Source: Alkalihalophilus pseudofirmus (GTDB taxonomy: Bacteria > Bacillota > Bacilli > Bacillales > Bacillaceae_D). From it: DNA of 64,000 nucleotides. This document shows, in pieces, positions 33,334 to 41,128 of the stretch. Every line of letters begins with the position of its first letter. The stretch's first letter is position 1. The position numbers and the translations under genes were made by a program. The DNA lies in assembly GCF_029094545.1 (NCBI RefSeq), contig NZ_CP117835.1, positions 724,001 to 788,000 on the forward strand. The letters are read 5' to 3'. The notes beneath the pieces were generated by a model, which worked only from the letters and a program-made list of their open reading frames with translations, was not told the origin of the DNA and made no database searches.

Positions 33334-33671
33334 ATGCCATCTCAGTCGCCTTCTCTTTTCTTTGTCTAGCTGCGGGGCATTTTCCTGCGGGTAAAAACGG
33401 TGAATCGAACGAAGCAAAAAGCGCTTCTCATCGCTTCCCCTCATTTTACCGCATGCCAGCCCAGTCGCCTCCGCTTTTCTTTGTCTAGCTGCATGATTCA
33501 GGTACTCGGTGCCTTCACTTCGCCAAACGAAGCAAAAGGAGGCTTCTAATTGTCGAACCTCCAGCCTCCTCTTACCTAATCGAATCATTTCGCTTTTCTT
33601 TTTTTATTCACATTTTCTTTGGTTGGGGCGTGCTATAATACGGGTGGTTACCTTGTGAAAGGAGAATGGAT
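33334..33671. other. Non-coding region occupied by modular repeats and a promoter
   Basis: Together with the terminator, about 380 bp separates two genes. Most of it is the family-2 repeat (33343-33600). TATAAT in the GCTATAATACG context, about 30 bp before the lipoprotein start, is a plausible -10 box without a clear -35. No ORF in it has a ribosome-binding site. Confidence 0.6.
33343..33600. repeat. Modular hairpin repeat, family 2, copy B (two hairpin modules)
   Basis: Two 31-bp heads (33343-33373 and 33462-33492) share 29 of 31 bases. After the first comes a hairpin module from GCGGGTAAAA (33387) to TTTTACCGC (33452). After the second comes a different hairpin module, running from TGATTCAGGTA (33494) to TACCTAATCGAATCA. 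The unit closes with another head-like TTTCGCTTTTCTT. The layout is constant head, variable palindrome, constant head. Confidence 0.75.
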
Positions 33672-34157
33672 ATGAAGAAAATAGGTCTTTTCCTTGTAGT
33701 TATATTACTTGCTTTTCCAGCCGCTGGTTGTTCAAATGACAATGCGGTGGATGAGCATGCTGATCATTCGATGATGATGGGTGATATTCATGAAGAAACA
33801 GCATCGGCGAGTGTTTTGCCAACATTTTTAGAAAATCATCCAGATTCGATTGCACAGATTTACGAGCGTACGCCTCACTATCAAGAGCTGCTTGAACATA
33901 TGCCTTGCTATTGTGGATGCGGGGAATCTGTAGGACATCGCAGCACGTTTGATTGCTTTATTAATGAGCGTGGTGAAGACGGCTCTATTGTCTGGGATGA
34001 TCACGGGGCTAAATGTGGTGTTTGCCTTGAAATAGCACATGCTTCGATGGAATTGTACGATAATGGCATGCCTGTAAAAGACATTCGTGATCTTATTGAT
34101 GAGCATTATAAAGAGGGGTATGCTGAACCTACGGATACTCCACAGCCAAATGCATAA
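33672..34157 (+). CDS. PCYCGC-motif lipoprotein
   Basis: About 161 residues with a lipoprotein signal (LFLVVILLAFPAAGC, Cys about residue 20), a His/Met-rich segment (DEHADHSMMMGDIHEE), then HMPCYCGCGESVGHRSTFDCFINE and later KCGVCLEIA. This is the PCYCGC family (PF13798 as I recall) of secreted Bacillaceae lipoproteins, probably metal-binding. Copper handling is a guess. The start is the ATG at 33672, with GGAG 7 bp upstream; the ATG at 33666 is only 1 bp from that site. Confidence 0.88.
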   Translation: MKKIGLFLVVILLAFPAAGCSNDNAVDEHADHSMMMGDIHEETASASVLPTFLENHPDSIAQIYERTPHYQELLEHMPCYCGCGESVGHRSTFDCFINERGEDGSIVWDDHGAKCGVCLEIAHASMELYDNGMPVKDIRDLIDEHYKEGYAEPTDTPQPNA

Positions 34158-34165
34158 GGTAGAAT

Positions 34166-34200
34166 AAGAAGTAGCCGAAACCGGTTACTTCTTACTTGTT
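34166..34200 (+). terminator. Terminator of the PCYCGC lipoprotein gene
   Basis: AAGAAGTAGCCG pairs with CGGTTACTTCTT around AAAC, followed by ACTTGTTTT. Confidence 0.88.
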
Positions 34201-34334
34201 TTATAGAGGTTTTTAGGGTGCGAGTGGAGAAGGTAGTCATTCATTTGGTACAATCAAAAGGATATAAGCATCTAAGAATTTTATATAAATGAATAGAATA
34301 ATCAGAATTAAACCAGGGAGGCGGCAAACAAACG

Positions 34335-35078
34335 ATGAATCAACGTTTAAAAATAGAACATCTTACTGGGGGATATCACCCTAAAAAGCCAGTGCTGCAT
34401 GATGTAAATTTCTCTGTTAATCAAGAAGAGATTGTTGGGTTAATCGGCTTAAATGGAGCAGGGAAAAGTACGACCATTAAACATATATTAGGACTGCTTG
34501 AGCCTCATGAAGGCCGTGTCACTATTGAAGGAAAGACATTTCACGAAGATGCCAATGAATACCGTCGTTCATATGCGTACATACCTGAAACTCCTATTCT
34601 ATATGACGAATTAACATTGTGGGAGCATCTTGAATTAACGGCGCTTGCTTACAATCTTGATCAAGCAGTATTTGAAGAGCGTGCAGAAGCCTTGCTTAAA
34701 GAATTTAAAATGACAAAAATGAAAAAATGGTTTCCAAGTCATTTTTCTAAAGGGATGCGCCAAAAAGTCATGATTATGAGTGCATTTTTAGTGGAGCCGC
34801 CTGTGTATATCGTCGATGAACCGATTGTTGGTCTTGACCCGATTGGTATTCAGTCTTTTCTCAATTTCATTTCTGATATGCGAAAACGCGGTTCAGCTAT
34901 CTTAATGTCTACCCATATTCTAGCGACGGCAGAACGTTACTGTGATCGCTTTGTCATTCTTCATCATGGAAAAGTGGTGCTAACTGGTACACTTGATGAA
35001 ATGAGAAGTCAGCTAAAGATGCCTGAAGCCACATTAGATGATATTTATATTGAGATGACAAAGGACGCGGTCCTATGA
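34335..35078 (+). CDS. ecsA: ABC transporter ATP-binding protein EcsA
   Basis: This 247-residue ATPase has Walker A GLNGAGKSTTIKH, Q-loop YIPETPILYDELTL, signature HFSKGMRQKVMIM, Walker B VYIVDEPIVGLDP and switch His in MSTHILATAE, all characteristic of EcsA. In B. subtilis Ecs affects secretion, competence and biofilm formation through regulated intramembrane proteolysis by RasP. The substrate is unknown. It overlaps ecsB by 4 bp (ATGA). Confidence 0.95.
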   Translation: MNQRLKIEHLTGGYHPKKPVLHDVNFSVNQEEIVGLIGLNGAGKSTTIKHILGLLEPHEGRVTIEGKTFHEDANEYRRSYAYIPETPILYDELTLWEHLELTALAYNLDQAVFEERAEALLKEFKMTKMKKWFPSHFSKGMRQKVMIMSAFLVEPPVYIVDEPIVGLDPIGIQSFLNFISDMRKRGSAILMSTHILATAERYCDRFVILHHGKVVLTGTLDEMRSQLKMPEATLDDIYIEMTKDAVL

Positions 35079-36295
35079 GGGATGGGATGACTCTTTGGCG
35101 TGAGCGGATCAGCTCTTACTGGAATGAAGCGATACGTTATCTACGCTTAATTGGAAACAGCGGTTTTTTATTTACGGTTTACTTTCTCATCCTAATTGGA
35201 AGCTTCTATTATAGTCAGGCATTAGAAGAATTACCGGAAGCATTCCCTTCTTTATGGGTTTTTACAGTCATATTTGCGATTGTTTTAACCAGAGGCCGTA
35301 TCAGGACATTTGTGAAGCAGGCAGATGTAGTGTTTTTACTGCCTTATGAGTCAAAACTCGATCGATATTTCAGAGCTTCTCAGATCTATTCATACATTCT
35401 GCAATCTTTTGTGATGCTCGTTATCTTTATTGTCTTGGCACCACTTTTTGCATTAAGAATTTCAAATGAATCAGGAAGCTTCTGGTTTGTACTACTAATG
35501 CTGCTTATCGCAAAAGGTTGGAATGTAGCGAGCACTTGGCAGGAGCAGCGTTTTGCTAGCGGTCAGGAGAGAGGATCACACTTCCTATTACGACTTATGG
35601 TGAATGGAGTATTTACTTACCTGTTATTTTCAGGTGCTGATTTTATCTATTTAATAGCTGTAGTTGGAATCATGGCACTGTTGTACGTGTTCTATTATCA
35701 AAAACTAGCTGTGAAGCTTTCAATTAAATGGGAACATTTAATTTCCGTAGAGCAGAAAATGCTGATGTTCTTCTATCGTATTGCTAATGCATTTACGGAT
35801 GTGCCGCAATTAAAGGAACAAGTGAGAAGCCGCTCGTATTTAAACGGAATGCTCGGATTCTTATCGGCGAATAAAAAAAGCGTGTATCATTATTTATTTG
35901 CGCGAACATTTATCCGTGCAAATGACTACTTAGGAGTGTATGTAAGGCTTATCGTCGTTGCAAGCTTCTTATTAGCCATACTGCCAAACGGATGGATGGA
36001 GATTGCTGTTTTTCTTTTATTTATGCATATGGTAATGATGCAGCTGTCTACGTTATGGTTTCATTATGATACGAATATGTGGGTAGACCTATATCCGATT
36101 GAACAGGGAGACAGAAAAGAAGCACTTACGACGATCAGCTTCAGGCTGCTGCTCGTTATGACTGCTGTCTTAACAGGAGTTTTATTGGTCAGCTCTACTT
36201 ATTTAATTACAGCAATTGGCCTTGCAATAGGAATATTGTTTAGCTATCTCGGAAGCACCACATGGATTCATAAGCGCAAAAAGCAGGCATGGTAA
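35075..36295 (+). CDS. ecsB: ABC transporter membrane protein EcsB
   Basis: This 406-residue protein has about ten membrane helices, beginning with FLFTVYFLILIGSFYY and ending with LITAIGLAIGILFSYLG. The segments LTRGRIRTFVKQADVVFLLPYE and YLNGMLGFLSANKKSVYHYLFARTFIRANDY are typical of EcsB. It forms the permease of the Ecs exporter with EcsA. The start overlaps the end of ecsA. Confidence 0.93.
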   Translation: MRDGMTLWRERISSYWNEAIRYLRLIGNSGFLFTVYFLILIGSFYYSQALEELPEAFPSLWVFTVIFAIVLTRGRIRTFVKQADVVFLLPYESKLDRYFRASQIYSYILQSFVMLVIFIVLAPLFALRISNESGSFWFVLLMLLIAKGWNVASTWQEQRFASGQERGSHFLLRLMVNGVFTYLLFSGADFIYLIAVVGIMALLYVFYYQKLAVKLSIKWEHLISVEQKMLMFFYRIANAFTDVPQLKEQVRSRSYLNGMLGFLSANKKSVYHYLFARTFIRANDYLGVYVRLIVVASFLLAILPNGWMEIAVFLLFMHMVMMQLSTLWFHYDTNMWVDLYPIEQGDRKEALTTISFRLLLVMTAVLTGVLLVSSTYLITAIGLAIGILFSYLGSTTWIHKRKKQAW

Positions 36296-36349
36296 ACTCA
36301 TTTTTCTCATTTATTAGTAGAAATGACTGGATATAAAAGGAGTGTGCTA

Positions 36350-37096
36350 ATGTATAAGGAAAATGCCAAAGAAGAAGTCACGCGCTGGAAAAGGAAGCTG
36401 TTAAAACGTCCTTCAATGGCAGGCCGTTACACAAAAAAGCTTCAAGTGAAAATGAATACAATGATACCTGAGAGGGTTCATACGGTGGTAACGACAGGTA
36501 TTAGAAATATGGTTCAAGCTACGTTAACTGGAACAGAGCATACTGCCAATAAAGAACCCTTGTATGATTTAAGTCTAGAAGAACGTGAAGAAAAAGTAAG
36601 ACAACTGATCAAATCATATAAACGAACAGCTGCTGCTGAGGGCGCAGGTACTGGTGCTGGTGGCATTCTGCTTGGTTTAGCTGACTTCCCTCTATTGCTC
36701 GGAATAAAAATGAAATTTCTCTTTGATGTAGCTCAGACATATGGCTATGATGTAAGAGATTACAGGGAGAGACTTTTTGTCTTGCGACTTTTCCAGCTTG
36801 CCTTCTCAAGCGGAGATAAGCGTATTGAAGCTCTGAAGCGGATTGAAGAGTGGGAAGAGGAGTACAATTATCTGCCTAGTAAAAGAGAGTATATGGAGCA
36901 TGTTGATTGGAAAGAGTTTCAATTAAACTATCGTGACTTTATTGACTTACCGAAAATGCTGCAGATGATACCAGGATTTGGTGCTATCGTTGGGGCAGCA
37001 GCTAACTATCATTTTCTTGATCTGCTTGGTGAGACGGCAATGAATAGTTACAGAATTCGATTATTTGAACAAGAAAAAAACGGAGAGGATCTATAA
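36350..37096 (+). CDS. ecsC: EcsC family protein
   Basis: This 248-residue protein has the EcsC domain with AAAEGAGTGAGGILLGLADFPLLLGIKMKFLFDVAQTYGYDVRDYRERLFVLRLFQLAFSSGDKR and a C-terminal MLQMIPGFGAIVGAAANYHFLDLLGETAMNSYR. Its two glycine-rich amphipathic helices suggest membrane association. The start is the ATG at 36350 after AAAGGAGTG; the ATG at 36323 lies before that site. It follows ecsB by 54 bp. EcsC is dispensable in B. subtilis and its role is unknown. Confidence 0.92.
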   Translation: MYKENAKEEVTRWKRKLLKRPSMAGRYTKKLQVKMNTMIPERVHTVVTTGIRNMVQATLTGTEHTANKEPLYDLSLEEREEKVRQLIKSYKRTAAAEGAGTGAGGILLGLADFPLLLGIKMKFLFDVAQTYGYDVRDYRERLFVLRLFQLAFSSGDKRIEALKRIEEWEEEYNYLPSKREYMEHVDWKEFQLNYRDFIDLPKMLQMIPGFGAIVGAAANYHFLDLLGETAMNSYRIRLFEQEKNGEDL

Positions 37097-37117
37097 ATTG
37101 ATCCCTCCGTTTTTTTG
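37077..37117. terminator. Terminator between ecsC and ccdA
   Basis: AACGGAGAGGATC pairs with GATCCCTCCGTT around ATAAATT, followed by seven T. The ecsC stop lies in the loop region. It is A-rich on the 5' side, so it can serve both directions. Confidence 0.88.
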
Positions 37118-37132
37118 TGAAGAATTCTTTCA

Positions 37133-37858
37133 TTACAAATTAAAAGGTAAGTTTGTAGCAATACGCTGCAGGTAAGCAGAAATAATACTGAACTGTCCTG
37201 TAAATAAAAGAATACCCAATGCTACCATAATTCCTCCGCTCACTTTTTGAATCGTAGGGAGCCACTTGTTCAGGCGGCGCATTTTATCAAGGGAGCGAGA
37301 CCATAGAAGTGCTACTGCGACAAAAGGAATGCCTAAGCCAAATGAGTACATCAAGAGTAAGAACATCCCATTCCACATTGTATCTGCCTGACTTGCTAAA
37401 AATAAAATGGATGAAAGAACTAAACCGATACACGGCGACCATCCCGACCCAAATAGAAATCCAAGCAGTACAGATCCTGCAAAGCTGCTTGACTTACGTG
37501 GTTTTGCTTTTATTCGTTTATCAGATAACAGCATCCGTATAGAAATGACGCCCATCATTTGTAAACCGAAAATCGTAATAATGATTCCGCCAATCTGCTC
37601 TATAAGTGGTCTATAATCCCAGAAAGCCTGCCCGATGAGTGATGTGGAAAGCCCAAGTAAAAGAAAAATGCTTGTAAATCCCATTACAAAGCCCAGACTT
37701 CTCATTAAAATAATCTTTCTGTCAGCGGCCACTTCATTTCCTGTCACTTGTGTTCCAGTTAATTGTGCTAAATAAGCCGGCATTAGTGGAAATACACAAG
37801 GAGATAAAAAGGATACAATCCCCGCAAGAAACGCAAGCCATATCGTTACTTCACCCAA
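37133..37858 (-). CDS. ccdA: Cytochrome c biogenesis / thiol-electron carrier CcdA
   Basis: This 241-residue, six-helix DsbD-core protein has the redox-active cysteines in FLSPCVFPLMPAYLAQLTG (helix 1) and FGSGWSPCIGLVLSSIL (helix 4). It moves electrons from cytoplasmic thioredoxin across the membrane for cytochrome c maturation and spore-coat or cortex thiol chemistry. I start it at the TTG at 37858, 8 bp after GGAGG; the ATG at 37873 would place that ribosome-binding site inside the coding region. Orthologues in B. subtilis sit elsewhere, so this may be a paralogue. Confidence 0.88.
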   Translation of the reverse strand: MGEVTIWLAFLAGIVSFLSPCVFPLMPAYLAQLTGTQVTGNEVAADRKIILMRSLGFVMGFTSIFLLLGLSTSLIGQAFWDYRPLIEQIGGIIITIFGLQMMGVISIRMLLSDKRIKAKPRKSSSFAGSVLLGFLFGSGWSPCIGLVLSSILFLASQADTMWNGMFLLLMYSFGLGIPFVAVALLWSRSLDKMRRLNKWLPTIQKVSGGIMVALGILLFTGQFSIISAYLQRIATNLPFNL

Positions 37859-38033
37859 TAACGTCACCTCCATCTACTACTAGTCCATGCAAAAGCAAGT
37901 AAAACTATTCTATCATTTCACTTATGAAAGAAAAAATCCTTAAGCTTGTTCGTACAAAGTATATACCATAACTCTAATTTATTTCATTTGAAAAACAATT
38001 TGTTCACTGAAGTGACAAAGAAGTGACAAAGGT

Positions 38034-38049
38034 CCGAGAGAAAGATCGG
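38034..38049 (+). promoter_or_regulatory. Candidate LiaR-binding region upstream of liaI
   Basis: CCGA-N8-TCGG (38034-38049) lies 94 bp before liaI. It is preceded by a tandem direct repeat AAGTGACAAAG at 38010-38020 and 38021-38031. A TACAAT -10-like box occurs near 38116. In B. subtilis LiaR activates the liaI promoter from an inverted repeat well upstream. I cannot recall the exact box, so this is only positional evidence. Confidence 0.4.
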
Positions 38050-38142
38050 TCTAGAGGCGGAGAGAAAACCGTGCTCAGGCAAGGGGTCAATTTCGATGCT
38101 GTTTCCTACAATAGAAGTAACGAAAGGCAAGGAGGGGTGAAA

Positions 38143-38520
38143 ATGAGAAGAGCAGCAAAAGCGTTAGGAGGAGCGATCCTATTATTCATTGGTGTAAGCA
38201 TTCTCCTTAGTATGTTTGGGATTCATTTAGGAGGCTTAATCAGCTTAGTATTAGGAGTTTGGCTGATGTACCTTGGTTATACCAAATGGCAGGAAACAGG
38301 ATGGTCTCCATCAAGTATTGTCTTACTAGCTCTAGGTGCCGTCATTTTATTTGGAGGAATGGGCGGTGTCGTCAGTTTAGCGATTGGCCTCTTGCTTGTT
38401 TACTTTGGCTATAAGTTAGTTGTCCAAAAAACAGAGCAGGAAGACGAAGAAGATGAAGATAACTATGGATCTGATTATGACACTTTAGATGCAGAGTTTA
38501 ATCGATTAATAAAAAAATAA
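38143..38520 (+). CDS. liaI: LiaI-like small membrane protein
   Basis: This 125-residue protein has about four short hydrophobic segments rich in Gly (AKALGGAILLFIGVSILLSMFG; GGLISLVLGVWLMYLGYTKW; SIVLLALGAVILFGGMGGVVSLAIGLLLVYFGYKL) and an acidic tail (EQEDEEDEDNYGSDYDTLDAEF). LiaI anchors LiaH to the membrane in the cell-wall antibiotic response. The start is the ATG at 38143 after AAGGAGGGG; the open frame extends to 38023 but lacks a site there. It is longer than B. subtilis LiaI. Order in front of liaHGFSR supports the name. Confidence 0.82.
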   Translation: MRRAAKALGGAILLFIGVSILLSMFGIHLGGLISLVLGVWLMYLGYTKWQETGWSPSSIVLLALGAVILFGGMGGVVSLAIGLLLVYFGYKLVVQKTEQEDEEDEDNYGSDYDTLDAEFNRLIKK

Positions 38521-38567
38521 TAAATCAAGTGTTAAATAGCAAGTGTTAAATACAAGGAGGAATTACG

Positions 38568-39215
38568 ATGTCAGCATTGAAAAGAATTGAGCGATATATT
38601 AAAGCAACGATACATGATGGATTAGATCGTATTGAAGATCCAGAAATGATGGTGAAACAGCATATCAGAGATGTGAAAGAATCGATAAAAAAAGCTGAAC
38701 GTACGATTCAAAAGCAAAGGCAGATTCAAGATATGCTTAAGCGTGATAAAGACATGACAGAAAGATTAATGCTGAAAAGGGAGGAACAAGCTGTAGATGC
38801 GTTAAAGTCTGGTGAGGATCAGCTTGCTAAAAAATTATTACTTGATAAAAAGCACCTAGCCAATCAGGTGGTTCGATATGGTGAACTGACTCATAAAAGC
38901 ATGGAAGTGAAGCATTATTATGAAGTAGAAATTGAAAAGCTCCAAGATCAATATAAACAATTACGTGAAAAGAAAGTTGAACTAGCCTTAAGAATGCAGT
39001 CAGCAAAAACACATAAACATGTAAAACCAGCTCAAAAGCAATCGTTAATAGATCTTGATGACGAATTTGAGCGATTTGATGAGCAGCTGATGATAAGGGA
39101 AGATAGGGTGATATCATCATCTAGAAGTGATTTATTTGAGGCAAATAATGAAATGGAAGTAGAAGATGAAGTGCGTCGGTTAAAAGAAAAACTGAATGAA
39201 CAAGCATCTCATTAA
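38568..39215 (+). CDS. liaH: PspA/IM30-family protein LiaH
   Basis: This 215-residue protein is almost all coiled coil, beginning with LKRIERYIKATIHDGLDRIEDPEMMVKQHIRDVKESIKKAERTIQKQ, the PspA/LiaH N-terminal region. It forms large ring-like oligomers that protect the membrane after envelope damage. TACAAGGAGG precedes the ATG. A terminator at 39214-39239 follows, as in B. subtilis, where liaIH form the abundant short transcript. Confidence 0.92.
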   Translation: MSALKRIERYIKATIHDGLDRIEDPEMMVKQHIRDVKESIKKAERTIQKQRQIQDMLKRDKDMTERLMLKREEQAVDALKSGEDQLAKKLLLDKKHLANQVVRYGELTHKSMEVKHYYEVEIEKLQDQYKQLREKKVELALRMQSAKTHKHVKPAQKQSLIDLDDEFERFDEQLMIREDRVISSSRSDLFEANNEMEVEDEVRRLKEKLNEQASH

Positions 39216-39239
39216 GCAAGGGATTCCCCTTGCTTTTTG
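39214..39239 (+). terminator. Partial terminator between liaH and liaG
   Basis: AGCAAGGG and CCCCTTGCT form an 8-9-bp stem followed by TTTTTGTT. It would separate a strong liaIH transcript from low-level liaGFSR readthrough. Confidence 0.88.
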
Positions 39240-39364
39240 TTAAACAAAATGTTCAATTTTAAAAGTGAATATTGGCTATAGGAAATATTTTCTATATACT
39301 TTGTAGGTGAGTTTATAAGTATCGAGTGTAAGTGTGATGAAAGCTGAGTGCAGGGGAGGATTAT

Positions 39365-40249
39365 ATGAAAAAAATTGCTGGGGTCGCCTTGATTATCATC
39401 GGAACTGTTCTCTTTTTATCAACTTTTGGTTCCTTATCGGTTTTTAATTTATCAGGTCTTAATAATGGAGGAGAAAAAGTGGAAAATGTCGATCAACCTT
39501 TAGAAGGAAACACGGAATTATTCATTGAAAGCACCTCTGTTGATATTAGAGTAGAACCGTCATCCAATGAAAATATGAGTGTTGATGTGATCGATAAAAG
39601 ACGAAACCAAACATTACGTGTAGAAGAACGTGGAAATCGACTTACAATAAGAATGGAAGAAAGAAACAGCATCTCTATTCCGTTTTTATCCCCACGAAGA
39701 AGTACAGAAATGATTATATATATTCCTGAAGTCAATATTTCCTCATTTGAGGCGAAATCTGTATCAGGAGACATAACTATAAATACCCCGCTTGAAAGTG
39801 AAGAGGTATTTTTAAAAACCATTTCAGGGGATGTTCATTCTAGCCTCATAACCGCTGATGAGGTCTCAATCCATTCCACCTCAGGCGATCTCCAAGCAGA
39901 TTCTATTGAAAGTGAGAAACTAGTCATAAAGAGTACGTCTGGAGATATTGAGGTAGAAAGTTTCAGTGGAGAACTAGATGCTAATACCGTTTCAGGAGAT
40001 ATTTTGGTAACATATACACACGATCATAAAGATGCTCATCTGAAAACGGTATCCGGTGATATTACGATGTGGGTAAGAAATTTAAATGCCCAGGTAGATT
40101 TAAAGACAACATCAGGTGGATTTACGATCGATGAGCAATTAACAGAGCAGCAATTTCAATCGAGAAGTTTAAAAGGAACAGCTGGAAGCGGAGAATATGT
40201 TGTTACGGCTGTCACTGTATCGGGTGATACCAAATTATTAAATAAATAG
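39365..40249 (+). CDS. liaG: LiaG-like membrane-anchored protein (DUF4097)
   Basis: This 294-residue protein has an N-terminal membrane anchor (IAGVALIIIGTVLFLSTFGSL) followed by a right-handed beta-solenoid-like repeat. Successive turns read SVSGDITINTPLES, TISGDVHSS, STSGDLQADS, STSGDIEVES, TVSGDILVT and TVSGDITMW. This SGD ladder is the DUF4097 signature. LiaG is encoded within the lia operon of B. subtilis but has no known role. Confidence 0.85.
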   Translation: MKKIAGVALIIIGTVLFLSTFGSLSVFNLSGLNNGGEKVENVDQPLEGNTELFIESTSVDIRVEPSSNENMSVDVIDKRRNQTLRVEERGNRLTIRMEERNSISIPFLSPRRSTEMIIYIPEVNISSFEAKSVSGDITINTPLESEEVFLKTISGDVHSSLITADEVSIHSTSGDLQADSIESEKLVIKSTSGDIEVESFSGELDANTVSGDILVTYTHDHKDAHLKTVSGDITMWVRNLNAQVDLKTTSGGFTIDEQLTEQQFQSRSLKGTAGSGEYVVTAVTVSGDTKLLNK

Positions 40250-40282
40250 TGGTAGTGAACGTAGAGGAAAGGGGGAGTGTGG

Positions 40283-41128
40283 ATGAGTAAGCATGGGTTA
40301 ATTGGAGTTATTGTGGTGATCCTTGGAATTTGGTTTCTGATGGGTGTGCTTAGCTTTGCAACAGGCGGATTAATTGCCCCGCTCATCTTCTTCTTCCTTG
40401 GTTATTATTTTTATCAAAACAAACGCAAGCTGATTGCGGCTATTTTCTTTATCATCAGCGGCAGTATTCTTTTGGATCAATTATTTTCTATTAATTTTAT
40501 TGGACTTATTTTAGCTGTTATTTGTTTTTATTACGGACTTAAATTAGTGAAAAGCCAGAAGAAGACAAAAAAATCTCATGCCGAACGCGAACGAAGGCTT
40601 AAGATGACACAAGAAGAGGCCCCTAAGCAAACACCTGTGAAGGAAAATACGTCTAAAAGTGAGCAAGAACCCTTCATTTCGGAGGGAGACCTAGATCAAT
40701 CTGTTTCTCCTAGTGGTTCTACTTCAACTTCATCCAAAGCTCAACAGGCAGCCTATGAGCCGATTGTAAGAAAAAACTTTGTTGGAGATATCCATTACAT
40801 GAACCAACAGTTTGAATTGCGAGATTTAACGATATGGTCTGCCCTTGGAAGCGTAAAAATAGATCTGTCAAAAGCAATGATTTCAGAAGGTGAGACCATT
40901 ATTGTTATTCAAGCATTTATTGGAGAGGTCAATGTGTATGTCCCGGATGATTTAACAGTAGCCGTTCAAGCCTCTTCTCTTGCAGGAGAATTAACTGTTT
41001 TTCATGAGAAACATTCAGGTATTAATCAGCAAGTGAGTCTGGCACCTTCTCAATACAAGCAGTCAAAAAGAAGAGTGAAGCTGGTCATATCAATGGCACT
41101 TGGGGAAGTGACGGTGAGAAGGATATGA
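40283..41128 (+). CDS. liaF: LiaF-type membrane inhibitor of LiaRS signalling
   Basis: About 281 residues with four N-terminal hydrophobic segments (for example LIGVIVVILGIWFLMGVLSFATGG and LIAAIFFIISGSILL), a long polar linker rich in Ser/Thr/Gln (about 100-155), then a conserved C-terminal beta domain (DIHYMNQQFELRDLTIWSALGSVKIDLSKAMISEGETIIVIQAFIGEVNVYVP...VTVRRI). LiaF keeps the LiaS kinase off in the absence of envelope stress. The start is the ATG at 40283 after GGGGGAG; the GTG at 40277 lies against that site. It overlaps liaS (ATGA). Confidence 0.92.
   Translation: MSKHGLIGVIVVILGIWFLMGVLSFATGGLIAPLIFFFLGYYFYQNKRKLIAAIFFIISGSILLDQLFSINFIGLILAVICFYYGLKLVKSQKKTKKSHAERERRLKMTQEEAPKQTPVKENTSKSEQEPFISEGDLDQSVSPSGSTSTSSKAQQAAYEPIVRKNFVGDIHYMNQQFELRDLTIWSALGSVKIDLSKAMISEGETIIVIQAFIGEVNVYVPDDLTVAVQASSLAGELTVFHEKHSGINQQVSLAPSQYKQSKRRVKLVISMALGEVTVRRI

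Noticed and set aside
38023-38142. 40-codon N-terminal extension of liaI
   Set aside because: Runs through the promoter and regulator region; the strong AAGGAGGGG lies only before the ATG at 38143.
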